From Mesorhizobium loti (GTDB lineage Bacteria; Pseudomonadota; Alphaproteobacteria; Rhizobiales; Rhizobiaceae): a DNA stretch of 64,000 nt. The position numbers were made by a program, and so were the translations under genes. Below the pieces are notes generated by a model. That model was not told the origin of the DNA. It made no database searches and worked only from the letters and a program-made list of their open reading frames with translations. The DNA is taken from the NCBI RefSeq assembly GCF_001510895.1, contig NZ_LPWA01000115.1, forward strand, positions 1 through 64,000, read 5' to 3'. How positions within the stretch are numbered: position 1 is the first letter of the stretch; each line of letters opens with the position of its first letter. Shown here piece after piece: positions 1-8,529 of the stretch.

Positions 1-515
1 TGCTGCTGGTCGGGGGCGACCTGTTCGGCCGGGGCCGTCTCGCTCTGCTGCTGCTGATTGAGCTTTCTCTTGCGCAATTGCTGCTGCTGGTCGGGCGCAA
101 CCTGCTCGGCCGGTTGCTCAGCCGGCGCCGATTCGGCCTGGTTGCGCTTCTTCTTGCGCGGCTGCTGTTCGTCGGTCGCAGGCGCCCCCTGATCGGCAGG
201 TGCTGCCTGGGTCTCTTGCTGCTGGTCCTGCCGCTTCTTGCGCGGCTTCTGCTCGGCTTGGGAGGGCTGTTCGGCGGGGGCCGATTCCGTCTGCTGTTGC
301 TGCTCGCGCTTCTTCTTCCTCGGTTGCTCCCCCTGCTGGCCACCTTGCGCGCACTCCTCTGCCGACTGGCCTTCGGCGCAGTTCGCCTGTGCCAGAACCA
401 GTGGCGGTCGCTGCGAGGTGCCGAAAGTGGCCTGCAGCGGATACGCGCCCAACGGCGCGGATGCCATAAGCAGGCCGATTGCCGTACCCGCCAGAATCCG
501 TGGTTGGCGTTTCAT
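1..515 (-). CDS. Gln/Lys/Pro-rich exported protein, C-terminus cut by window edge
   Basis: The reading frame starts at the ATG at 513-515 (preceded on its strand by GGAGAAA) and stays open to base 1, so only the N-terminal 171 codons are present. Residues 1-25 look like a signal peptide (positive start, then a hydrophobic Leu/Ala stretch). The rest is low-complexity: imperfect repeats of a unit with E/QQPRKKKR, then Q-rich, then APAEQ. I know such segments as N-terminal linkers of rhizobial envelope proteins, some with OmpA-like C-termini, but the C-terminus is not visible here. Function unknown; the secreted low-complexity nature is seen directly. Confidence 0.65.
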   Translation of the reverse strand, partial: MKRQPRILAGTAIGLLMASAPLGAYPLQATFGTSQRPPLVLAQANCAEGQSAEECAQGGQQGEQPRKKKREQQQQTESAPAEQPSQAEQKPRKKRQDQQQETQAAPADQGAPATDEQQPRKKKRNQAESAPAEQPAEQVAPDQQQQLRKRKLNQQQQSETAPAEQVAPDQQ

Positions 516-711
516 ATCAATTTTCTCCTAAGTGGGGTCCCATCCCTGCCCAAACTTTCATCAACCTCAATTGGTTCCGTCAGGCATTGGCGGCAGCCAA
601 GGATGCCCGGCCGGCCTTTTGAAGGCAATTTCGTGTTTTTCTAATGTTGATACTGGGTCACTGCGACAGCGACGCTTGACCGGAAGGCCACGGAGGGCCA
701 AATCCAACCGC

Positions 712-1158
712 ATGACCGCACCGTTCTGGAAAACCAAGACGCTTGAGGCGATGACTCCGGCCGAGTGGGAATCACTCTGCGACGGTTGCGGCAAATGCTG
801 TCTTTCGAAGCTCGAGGACGAGGACACCGGCGAGATCTATTGGACGAGCGTCGGCTGCCGGCTGTTCGACGCCGAAAAATGCCTCTGCTCGGACTACACC
901 CACCGGCTGTCGCGCGTGCCTGACTGCGTCGGATTGACGCCGCAGAATGTGCGCACCATCACATGGCTGCCCAAGACCTGCGCCTACCGGCTCATCGCCG
1001 AGGGCCACGATCTCTATTGGTGGCACAGGCTGGTCTCGGGAAGCGCGGAGACCGTGCACGAGGCCGGGATATCGATCCGCGGCCGGGTGAAGGCCAAGGA
1101 ATCGGATCTCGCCGAGCCAGACGACTATTTTGACTATATGCTTGACGACGAACCCTGA
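712..1158 (+). CDS. YcgN-family cysteine-cluster protein (UPF0260)
   Basis: A 148-aa protein. I start it at the ATG at 712 because family similarity begins there (MTAPFWKTKTLEAM); the longer upstream frame has no family character. The N-terminal cysteine cluster CDGCGKCC and later Cys residues (GCRLF, KCLCSDY, DCVGL, TCAYRL) are the signature of the YkgJ/YcgN zinc- or iron-binding family. Length is normal. The biochemical role is unknown. The stop codon lies inside the first unit of a 29-bp tandem repeat. It is apparently a single-gene unit. Confidence 0.85.
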   Translation: MTAPFWKTKTLEAMTPAEWESLCDGCGKCCLSKLEDEDTGEIYWTSVGCRLFDAEKCLCSDYTHRLSRVPDCVGLTPQNVRTITWLPKTCAYRLIAEGHDLYWWHRLVSGSAETVHEAGISIRGRVKAKESDLAEPDDYFDYMLDDEP

Positions 1159-1229
1159 CGGGTTCGCGTTTTGATGACGACCCTGACGGGTTCGCATTTT
1201 GATGACGAACCCTGACGGGTTCGCATTTT
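1144..1229. repeat. Three tandem 28-29 bp units with hairpin potential
   Basis: Units at 1144-1172, 1173-1200 and 1201-1229 are nearly identical; the second lacks one A. Each contains AACCCTGACGGGTT or a near copy, a 5-bp inverted repeat with a TGAC loop. Unit one overlaps the last codons and stop of the YcgN-like gene. Confidence 0.8.
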
Positions 1230-1450
1230 GGATGAGCCTTGAAAGGAACCGGGCGCGCCGTGGCGCGTTTCCGGCTCCAGATTTTGAAGCGGACGGGACG
1301 ATGGATGCGTGGGGATATTGGCTTCCTTCGACATGAACCGGACATGAACGGCCGGTTCGCAAAAAGTTCAGACACGAAAAGGCATTTTGCAATCATTGCT
1401 TCGCCAATCATCAATTCAAGGGCCAGAGGCCTGCAACAAGGAGAGAGACG

Positions 1451-1804
1451 ATGTTCAATCAGATCAAGACGGCAGCCCTTTCGGCCCTTGTCGGGCTTGG
1501 CACGCTCGGCGCCATCCCGGCGGCGCATGCGGACAGCCTCTATCTCGGCTTCGGCAACAACCAGGATCCGCGTTTCGGCGTCTACACCGGCGACGATGAC
1601 GATGGCTACCGTCGCGATCGCGACTGGCGCCGCCGCGGCTGCTCGCCGGACCGCGCGCTGGACAAGGCCGAGCGCATGGGCCTGCGCCGCGTCCGCATCG
1701 TCGATATCACCCGGCGCACGGTGAAGGTGGCCGGCCGCCAGTATGGCGACCGCGTGGTGGTGGTCTTCGCCAACGAGCACGGCTGCCCGATCATCTATCG
1801 CTGA
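1451..1804 (+). CDS. Small exported basic protein, rhizobial hypothetical
   Basis: A 117-aa protein beginning MFNQIKTAALSAL, with a clear signal peptide ending near AHA-D (residue about 28). The ATG follows a good ribosome site (AAGGAGAGA). The mature part has an acidic/aromatic stretch (YTGDDDDGYRRDRDWRRR), then a compact domain with two Cys (GCSPDRAL and HGCPIIY), which could form a disulfide in the periplasm. I do not recognise a named family. A strong terminator follows about 250 bp downstream, after a hairpin array. Confidence 0.7.
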   Translation: MFNQIKTAALSALVGLGTLGAIPAAHADSLYLGFGNNQDPRFGVYTGDDDDGYRRDRDWRRRGCSPDRALDKAERMGLRRVRIVDITRRTVKVAGRQYGDRVVVVFANEHGCPIIYR

Positions 1805-1817
1805 GATCGTCAGGAAG

Positions 1818-2002
1818 GATGATCCTCTACGAGGACCGACATGGACATGACGTTTGCAATGTCAGTCCTGAAGCATGGTCCTCTAGAGGATCAGCTTTGA
1901 GTACGATCGAAGATCGACATCAGACATGACCTTCTGCGAAGGTCAGTCCCGAGGATGATCCTCGCGAGGATCATCCTTGAGTACGATCTTCTTCGAAGAT
2001 CG
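1818..2002. repeat. Array of short palindromes (hairpin cluster)
   Basis: At least six inverted repeats are packed into 185 bp. The best are a perfect 26-bp palindrome at 1952-1977 (AGGATGATCCTCG and its complement), 8-bp stems at 1927-1945 (TGACCTTC) and 1984-2002 (CGATCTTC), and imperfect ones near 1820-1836 and 1877-1892. GAGTACGATC occurs twice as a direct repeat. No ORF is convincing here. It could be structured RNA downstream of the 1451 gene, or a degenerate REP-like cluster. Confidence 0.7.
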
Positions 2003-2049
2003 ACTTTGAGTAGCGGAGCCCCTTCACCCAGGTTGAAGCGCGCGGCTCG

Positions 2050-2087
2050 AAAAACCCCGGAGGATCGGTCCCTCCGGGGTTTTTGTT
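2050..2087. terminator. Strong bidirectional intrinsic terminator
   Basis: AAAAACCCCGGAGG and CCTCCGGGGTTTTT form a 14-bp stem with a 7-nt loop, flanked by A and T runs. It lies between the rightward 1451 gene region and the leftward SIMPL gene ending at 2118, so it can serve both. Confidence 0.9.
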
Positions 2088-2117
2088 TGTGCCCGAGGCA
2101 AAAGCGTGGCGGATTGG

Positions 2118-2828
2118 CTATTTCAGCTCGAACGTGACGGTGACCTGGACAGAGTAGGAATTCTCGCCGGCCTGCACCGGCACGGCAGAACGGGCGGCAT
2201 CGAACGCCTTGGCGTTCATCGGCATCGGCACCGGCGCGACGTTCTGGTCGGCGATCTCGATCACCCGACCGAGGCTGACGCCGGCGGCCTCGGCGAGCGT
2301 CTTGGCCTTGGCGATCGCGTCCGCAACCGCCTTCTTGCGCGCCTCGACGATGGTGGCTTTCGGATCGTCATTGGTGAAGGCGATGCCGCCGCCCTGGTTG
2401 ACGCCGAGCGACACCGCCTTGTCGAGGATGTCGCCGGTCTTGTCGACGTCGCGCACGCGCACCGACAGCGTGTTCGTCACCTGGTAGGCGACGAGCTCGG
2501 CTTCCTGGCTGCCGTCTGCCTTGTTGGTGTAGTTGTAGCGCGGGTTGATCTGGATGCCTGCCGTCTGCAGGTCGCGATCGGCGATGCCGGCCGATTTCAT
2601 CGCCGCGATCACCGCCGCCATGGCGTCGTTGTTGGCGTCGAGCGCTGCGCGCGCGGTTTTTGCCTCGCGCATGACGCTGAGCGTCAGCATCGCAATGTCG
2701 GGCGCAACGGTCGCTTCGCCTTCGCCCGAGACGACAATGCGCGGAGGCGGCTGGGTGTCGGCAGCGCTCGCCAGCGCCGGAAACGCGATCGCGGCTGCGA
2801 GCGCGACAGGCAAAAGATGTCTGGTCAT
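2118..2828 (-). CDS. SIMPL-domain (DUF541) periplasmic protein
   Basis: A 236-aa protein with a signal peptide (MTRHLLPVALAAAIAFPALA, cleavage near ASA). It then has the SIMPL/DUF541 pattern: an early VSGEGEATVAPDIA strand, repeated ANNDAM- and LQTAGIQI-type segments, and a late YSVQVTVTFEL strand. The family includes E. coli YggE, linked to oxidative stress, and is BP26-like in Brucella. Length is typical. It is a lone gene ending just before the bidirectional terminator. Family assignment is firm; the exact function is not known. Confidence 0.9.
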   Translation of the reverse strand: MTRHLLPVALAAAIAFPALASAADTQPPPRIVVSGEGEATVAPDIAMLTLSVMREAKTARAALDANNDAMAAVIAAMKSAGIADRDLQTAGIQINPRYNYTNKADGSQEAELVAYQVTNTLSVRVRDVDKTGDILDKAVSLGVNQGGGIAFTNDDPKATIVEARKKAVADAIAKAKTLAEAAGVSLGRVIEIADQNVAPVPMPMNAKAFDAARSAVPVQAGENSYSVQVTVTFELK

Positions 2829-3051
2829 GAAAACTCCTCGAGATCTGCGATCCGATATCCCTGTCGCCTCCGTCCCGACTCAGAAAAAAATGTCGATTGC
2901 CGGCAGTGCGGTGCAGGCTCGGATCTGTTCACGCGCCTTATGAGCGCGCACGCCGCTGTACGGAGCGAATATGGGCTGATTTTGGCGTTTGCCGCCAGCG
3001 CTTTCGAAAGCCTTGTGCCGCGCGACGAAAAACACTAAGCCAGCCCGCGTG

Positions 3052-3127
3052 GGGCCTGTAGCTCAATGGTTAGAGCCGGCGGCTCATAACCGCTTGGTTG
3101 GGGGTTCGAGTCCCTCCGGGCCCACCA
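3052..3127 (+). tRNA. tRNA with CAU anticodon, probably tRNA-Ile2
   Basis: A 76-nt cloverleaf with encoded CCA: acceptor GGGCCTG pairs with CGGGCCC, D arm TAGCTCAATGGTTAGAGC, anticodon loop CTCATAA, T arm GGTTCGAGTCC. The anticodon CAU could mean elongator Met or lysidine-modified Ile2. The ACCGCTTGGT segment after the anticodon resembles E. coli ileX, so I favour Ile2. An integrase gene follows at its 3' side, making it a likely attachment site. Confidence 0.9.
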
Positions 3128-3160
3128 TAACCATTGATTTTATTAGCAAAAAGTGCCCTC

Positions 3161-3180
3161 GGCCCAAAACGTTTTGGGCC
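3161..3180. terminator. Perfect 20-bp palindrome downstream of integrase and tRNA
   Basis: GGCCCAAAACGTTTTGGGCC is perfectly self-complementary. It lies between the tRNA 3' end and the 3' end of the leftward integrase gene, and a second GGGCCC pair follows. It may be a terminator for either transcript or part of the attachment region. There is no T-run, so terminator function is uncertain. Confidence 0.45.
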
Positions 3181-3234
3181 CATTATGGGCCCAGTGATCC
3201 ATTGGCGGACGCGCTTTGTTCCGGGTGGAGTTGC

Positions 3235-4425
3235 TCACTTGACGACTCGCAGGGTTGCTCGACGCTTCATGGCGTCACGTTTGGCCTCGCGCTCATTGAT
3301 GGCGCGGGCAATATCAACTGCAATGCGCTTCTTGTTGGCCTCGCGGACGTAGTGGTCTGTCACGGTCATTGAAGAGTGCCCCATCGCCTCCATGATGGCG
3401 CGCGCCTGAATGTTGCATTCAGCGAGGTAGGTGCCAAAGGTACGGCGCAGGCCGTGCAGCGTGTAGCCGTCGGGAATTCCCGCTTGCCGCGTCCAGTGCT
3501 GCATCATGCCGGACAAGCTCTTTTCCGAGAAAGGCCTGCCATAAGCGCTCTTCAAGACGGTACCGCCTCTCGATCGGTCGAGCGGTTCCAATGCTGCGGC
3601 TAGTTTGTCCACGACCGGAATGAACATCTCGCGCCCGCCATGGCGATTGCGGTTCTTCTTCTGGCGGAAATCAAAGGCTTCAATCAGCTCCAGCGAGCCA
3701 TCAAAAAGTTCGATCTCCTCGCTCACAAGGTCGTCCCACTCGAGGGCGGCGACATCCCCGCGCCGGTTGCCGAGCCAGAAACCAAGCGCGTAACAGGTGC
3801 GAGCAGCAGTACCGATAGGATGCCGCTCTTCGAACTTTTCGCGAATTGCGACCGGCCAAGCCGGATTTTTGGTCGATTTGGCTACCCGTACGCGGATTGA
3901 TAGTGATGGATCGTCCTGCGGCTTGATCCATTTCTCGACTTCGATCGCCACCCATAGGAGCTTCTTGATCGCTATCAGCAGGTGCTTGGCAACTGTCCGG
4001 TTGGTAGCAAACATGCCTTCAATGATCGTGCGTAGGCGATCGGCATCAAGATGTTCCACCGGGGTATCGCACCATTTCAGCGGATAGGCCGGATCGACCT
4101 GCATTTCGAGGAAACGTTCAATGAGCCGCACGTTCTTCTGCTGCGTTGCCTCATCAAAGTCCAACCATTCCATGGTCGTCTCAAGGCGCCGCGCAGCATG
4201 ACCGAAGGTCTTTGGCAGAGCTCGACCAGGCAGATCGATGATCGCCGCCTTCTTGCTTTGACCCTGCGTTGCCTTCTCATAGGCAGCTTCGAATTCCGCT
4301 TCTCCCGGTTTGCCGGGAAGTCGAACTTCGGGCATGCCCTTTGCACGATAGCGATAGACTACCTCTCCGTTCTTGATGCGCGAGGAGACGCCGGGGTAGC
4401 GGGCATTCTTGAACGGCCTGGCCAT
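3235..4425 (-). CDS. Tyrosine site-specific integrase next to CAU tRNA
   Basis: A 396-aa phage-type integrase. An N-terminal arm-binding region is followed by the catalytic domain, with the first Arg in FWLGNRRGDVAALEWDD, the HxxR box in LHGLRRTFGTYLAE, a downstream His in MGHSSMTVTDHY and the nucleophile Tyr in DHYVREA. Its 3' end points at the tRNA, 108 bp away, typical of tRNA-targeting elements. Its start overlaps the stop of the upstream XRE gene (TAATG), so the two are co-translated. It probably inserted the segment to its right. Confidence 0.92.
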   Translation of the reverse strand: MARPFKNARYPGVSSRIKNGEVVYRYRAKGMPEVRLPGKPGEAEFEAAYEKATQGQSKKAAIIDLPGRALPKTFGHAARRLETTMEWLDFDEATQQKNVRLIERFLEMQVDPAYPLKWCDTPVEHLDADRLRTIIEGMFATNRTVAKHLLIAIKKLLWVAIEVEKWIKPQDDPSLSIRVRVAKSTKNPAWPVAIREKFEERHPIGTAARTCYALGFWLGNRRGDVAALEWDDLVSEEIELFDGSLELIEAFDFRQKKNRNRHGGREMFIPVVDKLAAALEPLDRSRGGTVLKSAYGRPFSEKSLSGMMQHWTRQAGIPDGYTLHGLRRTFGTYLAECNIQARAIMEAMGHSSMTVTDHYVREANKKRIAVDIARAINEREAKRDAMKRRATLRVVK

Positions 4426-4676
4426 TAAATACTCCGTCGAGGCTTTTGCCGCTGATGCTCCACCCGCGGAGAGTCCTCCAGCATCGCCTGAAGCGAAAGG
4501 CTTTTGCTTTCCATGGCAATGCGCAGGAGCACAGGGTAAGGAAAGCCTCTGCCTTGCTCTATGCCTTCAAACGTTCGTTTCGGTATGCCCAAGACCTTGG
4601 CCGCGGCTTCGGCTGTAAACCCTCCTTTAGCCCGCCAAGCTTTCACTTCCTGCGCAAGCTTTTCACGCTCGTTCAT
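4425..4676 (-). CDS. XRE-type helix-turn-helix regulator upstream of integrase
   Basis: An 83-aa protein beginning MNEREKLAQEVKAW. Residues 18-45 (FTAEAAAKVLGIPKRTFEGIEQGRG, cited in part) form a helix-turn-helix like small XRE/Cro repressors. It overlaps the integrase start by one base (TAATG), so it probably controls integration or excision. It could act as a recombination directionality factor. The family is clear at fold level only. Confidence 0.75.
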   Translation of the reverse strand: MNEREKLAQEVKAWRAKGGFTAEAAAKVLGIPKRTFEGIEQGRGFPYPVLLRIAMESKSLSLQAMLEDSPRVEHQRQKPRRSI

Positions 4677-4736
4677 GTCGCGCCTTCCACCCGGGTACGA
4701 TCGTACTACGCTAGCTGCGCATACGCAAGCAGCGTA

Positions 4737-4991
4737 TTACTCTGCTCTTCTCGCGATTTTCTTGCTTCGCTCCAGCAGCTCTTGGAGGCCGTTGTTCTTA
4801 TCTGGCAGGGAGCTGAACGCGATATCAAGTGCTACACGGTCCCAGATGGCACGACTGTTGACCCTTTTAGGTTTCGGCATGCGCCCATCAGCAACCATCT
4901 CGTCGAAAAGCGTCGGCCCCACCCCTACATAGCGAGCCGCTTCATCCCGTGAGAGACCTCGTGGCGGGTAGGAAATTGCGTCACCTTTCAT
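4737..4991 (-). CDS. AlpA/excisionase-like DNA-binding protein
   Basis: An 84-aa protein. GLSRDEAARYVGVGPTLFDEM followed by DGRMPKPKRV is the winged-helix signature of AlpA/MerR-like excisionases: an aromatic-rich recognition helix, then the basic G-x-x-P-x-P wing. It is first in the leftward gene set before the XRE gene and the integrase, fitting a role in excision or in activating the integrase gene. Confidence 0.78.
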   Translation of the reverse strand: MKGDAISYPPRGLSRDEAARYVGVGPTLFDEMVADGRMPKPKRVNSRAIWDRVALDIAFSSLPDKNNGLQELLERSKKIARRAE

Positions 4992-5403
4992 GGACGCCGC
5001 CTCGGAGGTCGAAGCTTGGGGCCGTGCCGCTATAGCAAAAGCCGAAGGGGTTGTGACGTCGAGAAGCCTCGGCCCTTATACTCCGGGCGTCTTGGTGTCG
5101 AAGCATAAAGTCTATCCTCGTACCGTTTCCGCAGAGACGAGATCGTGCTCACTTAAAGGGGGAGGAGTCACGTGAGGCGCAAACCCTTGGCTAAGCGGGT
5201 TCGGTGGAAACTGGTAGCAAGGTGAGAAACGGATGGATCGCGGGCTGACTCGAGGGCGTTACCCTAAAAGCTGCTATTGAAAGCGTGGGGCAAGTCTATG
5301 CGCTAAAACCGATATTTTTGTTTTATCGCGATTGGCACATAAATGTAAAATATGCGGCAATTCCGATATTGACGTTTTATCGGATCTAGAACATAAGTAG
5401 TGC
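4992..5403. other. Intergenic region between excisionase-like gene and hipB
   Basis: Holds the divergent promoters and, at 5309-5397, the hip operators. A strong Shine-Dalgarno-like run (GGGGGAGGAG near 5159-5167) precedes a GTG-started frame of 17 basic codons at 5172-5225 (VRRKPLAKRVRWKLVAR). It could be a leader peptide or chance. Nothing else is recognisable. Confidence 0.45.
5309..5397 (+). promoter_or_regulatory. hipBA operator pair and promoter
   Basis: There are two copies of an inverted repeat: CCGATA-N9-TATCGC at 5309-5329 and CCGATA-N9-TATCGG at 5363-5383, 54 bp apart. The layout resembles HipB operators, which are inverted repeats with a fixed spacer. TTGACG at 5369-5374 lies inside the second copy, with CATAAG 17 bp downstream at 5392-5397 as a possible -10. 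Transcription would begin about at the hipB ATG, so the message may be leaderless. Binding of HipB is inferred from position. Confidence 0.7.
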
Positions 5404-5655
5404 ATGATGGATTTGGCCCGTAACCCGAAACAAGTAGGCAACATCGTCCGTCGTGCCCGCAAAAACCTTGGCTGGAGCCAAACAGCCCTTGGGGATAAAG
5501 CCGGGTTGCGCCAAGAGACGATTTCTCTGATCGAGACTGGTAACCCGGCAACAAAGCTGGATACGATTCTGGCTGTCCTTGCCGCCCTTGACCTCGAACT
5601 CCGCATAGGCACCCGCTCGAAAGGGACAGGCAAGGCGATCGAGGCCCTGTTCTGA
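5404..5655 (+). CDS. hipB: HipB antitoxin, XRE family
   Basis: An 83-aa protein. Residues 12-65 form a five-helix XRE domain (RRARKNLGWSQTALGDKAG, then ETISLIETG). HipB binds operator DNA and the HipA kinase, and represses its own operon. The last codons overlap the hipA start (TGATG), so the pair is translationally coupled. Two ATGs in a row (5404, 5407) are possible starts, and neither has a visible ribosome site. Two operators lie directly upstream. Confidence 0.88.
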   Translation: MMDLARNPKQVGNIVRRARKNLGWSQTALGDKAGLRQETISLIETGNPATKLDTILAVLAALDLELRIGTRSKGTGKAIEALF

Positions 5656-6959
5656 TGCCGCGTCGTCGCACGCATGCACCGCTGCGCGTGTATCTCAACA
5701 ATCGCTCAGTAGGGCATCTGCTCAAGGATCCAGGCGGCGCGATCAGTTTCCAGTATGACTCTGCCTGGTTGGCCTGGGACAATGCGATCCCCGTGTCGCT
5801 ATCCCTTCCGCTGCGCGAAGATACCTATCGCGGCGCGCCTGTGGCTGCCGTATTCGAAAACCTGCTACCGGATTCCGAGGCCCTTCGCCGCCGCGTTGCC
5901 GAACGCGTCGGCGCTGAAGGGGCCGACGCATATAGTCTGCTCGCCGCTATCGGCCACGACTGTGTTGGCGCTCTGCAATTCATCGCCGGAGATGGCCAGC
6001 CAATCGACATGACCATAGAAGGCGAGCCTGTTGATGATGTCGCCATCGAGAAGCTCCTTAAGGGCCTTGCGCACGCCCCGCTGGGTCTGAGCCCAGATGA
6101 CGCCTTCCGCATTTCGGTCGCGGGTGCACAAGAAAAGACGGCTCTCCTCCAACATGACGGATACTGGCTCAAGCCGACCGGCACGACACCGACAACTCAC
6201 ATCTTCAAACCGCAGATCGGTACGCTGCCGAATGGCGTCGATCTGTCGAATAGCGTCGAAAACGAGTTCTACTGCCTCAAGCTTGCGGCGGCGTTCGGCC
6301 TGTCCGTGAATGATGCGACGATGCATACATTCGGCAAAACGACAGCGCTCGTAATTGAACGCTTTGACCGCCTTTGGACAAAGGACGGTCGGCTGCTCCG
6401 TCGCCCGCAGGAAGATTGCTGCCAAGCCTTGTCTGTGCCGCCTTCTCGCAAATATCAGAGCGAAGGCGGGCCGGGAGTCGCGGACATTTTTTCCCTACTT
6501 AGAGGCAGCGACGATCCGACGACAGACCAGAAAACGGTGTTCAAAGCCCAGCTTCTATTCTGGCTGATCGGCGCGACCGACGGCCATGCCAAGAACTTCA
6601 GCGTGTTTGTCGGTCCCGGGGGCAGCTATCGGCTGACGCCGCTCTATGACATCCTAACCGCGCAGCCGAGCCTTGAAGTCCGCCAGATCGAACGCAAACA
6701 GATGAAGCTCGCCATGGCGGTCGGCGACAGCAATCACTACCGAATCGATGCCATCCACGCCCGGCATTTTGTTCAATCAGGCGAAAAGGCGGGCCTGCCA
6801 AAGCAGCTCATTCGGCAGGCCTTCCACGAAATTATCGCCGCTGCTGAGGAGGCAATAACAAAGGTCGAGCAGACTCTTCCGCCCGATTTTCCTGCGCAAA
6901 TACACGAGACGGTGATCGCTGCCATCCGGGCGCGGGTCAAAATCCTCGACGATAAATAG
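5655..6959 (+). CDS. hipA: HipA serine/threonine-kinase toxin
   Basis: A 434-aa protein, close to the 440 aa of E. coli HipA. It has the N-terminal couple_hipA segment (VYLNNRSVGHL), the phosphate-binding region FRISVAGAQEKTALL near residue 155, the LVIERFDR strand, the catalytic loop TDGHAKNFSVF near 308 and the metal-binding YDIL segment. All key kinase motifs are present, so it is likely active. HipA kinases phosphorylate tRNA synthetases, chiefly GltX in E. coli, and cause growth arrest; the target here is unknown. It overlaps hipB and lies between two integrases, so it may stabilise the element. Confidence 0.93.
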   Translation: MPRRRTHAPLRVYLNNRSVGHLLKDPGGAISFQYDSAWLAWDNAIPVSLSLPLREDTYRGAPVAAVFENLLPDSEALRRRVAERVGAEGADAYSLLAAIGHDCVGALQFIAGDGQPIDMTIEGEPVDDVAIEKLLKGLAHAPLGLSPDDAFRISVAGAQEKTALLQHDGYWLKPTGTTPTTHIFKPQIGTLPNGVDLSNSVENEFYCLKLAAAFGLSVNDATMHTFGKTTALVIERFDRLWTKDGRLLRRPQEDCCQALSVPPSRKYQSEGGPGVADIFSLLRGSDDPTTDQKTVFKAQLLFWLIGATDGHAKNFSVFVGPGGSYRLTPLYDILTAQPSLEVRQIERKQMKLAMAVGDSNHYRIDAIHARHFVQSGEKAGLPKQLIRQAFHEIIAAAEEAITKVEQTLPPDFPAQIHETVIAAIRARVKILDDK

Positions 6960-7016
6960 TAGCTCCAATGGTCGCCGATATGGCACGCGTCTTGTGCGCT
7001 ACCTGAGCACCGCCTG

Positions 7017-8240
7017 TCATTCGTACCTAAGGGCTTTGGGGGCTAAAGGGCGCCGTTCCGTTTTGGCATTCCCGATCTTATCAAGATAATCTGCCCACCA
7101 TTGCACCATCCGAACGCGTTCTTCCCAATGCTCTGCACGGGCATAAGCGCGCCGAACATCGTTCTTTTCGATATGGGCTAGCTGCCTTTCTATGGCGTCT
7201 GGATGCCATTTGCCGCATTCATTCAATAGAGTTGATGCCGTCGCTCGGAAACCGTGAGCCGTTGCTTCTTCCTTAGAGTACCCCATGCGACGCAGGGCGG
7301 CATTGAGCGTATTGTCGGAAATTGGACGGGAGGTTGATCGCACGCTTGGAAACAGCAGCGTTCCAGCGCCGGAAATTTCTCTAAGCCTGATCAGGATGGT
7401 GATTGCCTGCCTTGAAAGGGGAACACGATGCGGCCGCCGCATCTTCATGCGCGTTTCTGGAATGGTCCACACCGAGCTTTCGAAGTCGAACTCCTCCCAT
7501 TCGGCGCCGCGCAGTTCGCCGGGGCGGGGAAATAGTAGCGCCATCAGCTTCAAGGCTGTTCGGCTTGTAGTCTGCCCGTCAAATGCATCGATTGCCCGCA
7601 GCAAGCCGCCCAGAGCCTTAGGCTCGGTAATCGCGGCACGTGGCGTAACGATTGGCCTGATGAGCGCATCCCTCAATGCGGATGTTGGATCCGTGCCGGC
7701 GCGTGCGGTCGCAATTGCGTATCGGAAAACGCTCCCAATCGTCGAGCGCAGTCGCCTAGCCGATTCGTATCGACCGCGAACCTCCACGCTCCGGAGGGCG
7801 ACAAGGATTGTGGCCGCGTCAATCTCCCGAATACACGTGTCGCCGATCGTCGGATAGGCAAAGTCGAGCAACCACTTGACCTTGGTGATCGTCCGGTCGG
7901 CTCGCCCCTCCTTCTTAAGTTTGTCGACATATTCCTCGGCGATTGAGCGAAACGTGTCCTTTGCCGAACCGGCCTTTCGCGACCTGCGTTCGTGTGCGGG
8001 GTCCATGCCAGCAAGGAGGAGACGTTTTGCATCATCGCGCGCCTGGCGTGCCTCAGCGAGGGAGATGAGAGGATAGCTGCCCAATGCCAGGAGCTTTTGC
8101 TTACCGTCAAAGCGATAGGCAAGGCGCCATAGGCGGGATCCGGTGGGCTGCACCCAAAGCTGGAGCCCGCCACCGTCAGACAATTTGAATAGCTTGGAAG
8201 CGGGTCGAGCATTTCGACATTTCACGTCGGAAAGGGCCAT
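7017..8240 (-). CDS. P4-type integrase (DUF4102) next to tRNA-Phe
   Basis: I start this 407-aa protein at the ATG at 8238-8240 (MALSDVKCRNARPASK), the usual P4-integrase start. The longer frame upstream lacks family similarity. It shows the DUF4102 arm-binding region (LSDGGGLQLWVQ, GSYPLISLAEAR), then the catalytic domain with Arg in FPRPGELRGAEW, HxxR in AHGFRATAST, and Tyr in RRAYARAEHW. Its start faces the 3' end of tRNA-Phe 214 bp away, the typical arrangement at a tRNA site. No matching copy of the tRNA-Phe 3' end is visible leftward, so the far end is probably lost or outside this segment. Confidence 0.92.
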   Translation of the reverse strand: MALSDVKCRNARPASKLFKLSDGGGLQLWVQPTGSRLWRLAYRFDGKQKLLALGSYPLISLAEARQARDDAKRLLLAGMDPAHERRSRKAGSAKDTFRSIAEEYVDKLKKEGRADRTITKVKWLLDFAYPTIGDTCIREIDAATILVALRSVEVRGRYESARRLRSTIGSVFRYAIATARAGTDPTSALRDALIRPIVTPRAAITEPKALGGLLRAIDAFDGQTTSRTALKLMALLFPRPGELRGAEWEEFDFESSVWTIPETRMKMRRPHRVPLSRQAITILIRLREISGAGTLLFPSVRSTSRPISDNTLNAALRRMGYSKEEATAHGFRATASTLLNECGKWHPDAIERQLAHIEKNDVRRAYARAEHWEERVRMVQWWADYLDKIGNAKTERRPLAPKALRYE

Positions 8241-8453
8241 TTCCGGGAACCTCCAAATGGCTGCTTCGATACCATCAGGATGTCTACTACCAACGGAAAT
8301 ACCAGCCCTCGGCGTCGTTGGCCCAAATGCGCTTAAAGTTCTTGAAACGCGCCTGAGTACGCCGTGCACGCTGAAAAGACCAACGATTTCCATCGCTTAT
8401 AGGAACAGAAGCGTAGCGGCTTCGGTGAAAGTGTGTGTGAGGAGAAGAGGCAA

Positions 8454-8529
<76 letters not shown>

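Noticed and set aside
1144..1229. CRISPR array
   Set aside because: Units are contiguous with no unique spacers, only three copies, and no cas genes.
2106..3038. 310-codon frame antisense to the SIMPL gene
   Set aside because: Arg/His-rich shadow of a clear SIMPL-family gene.
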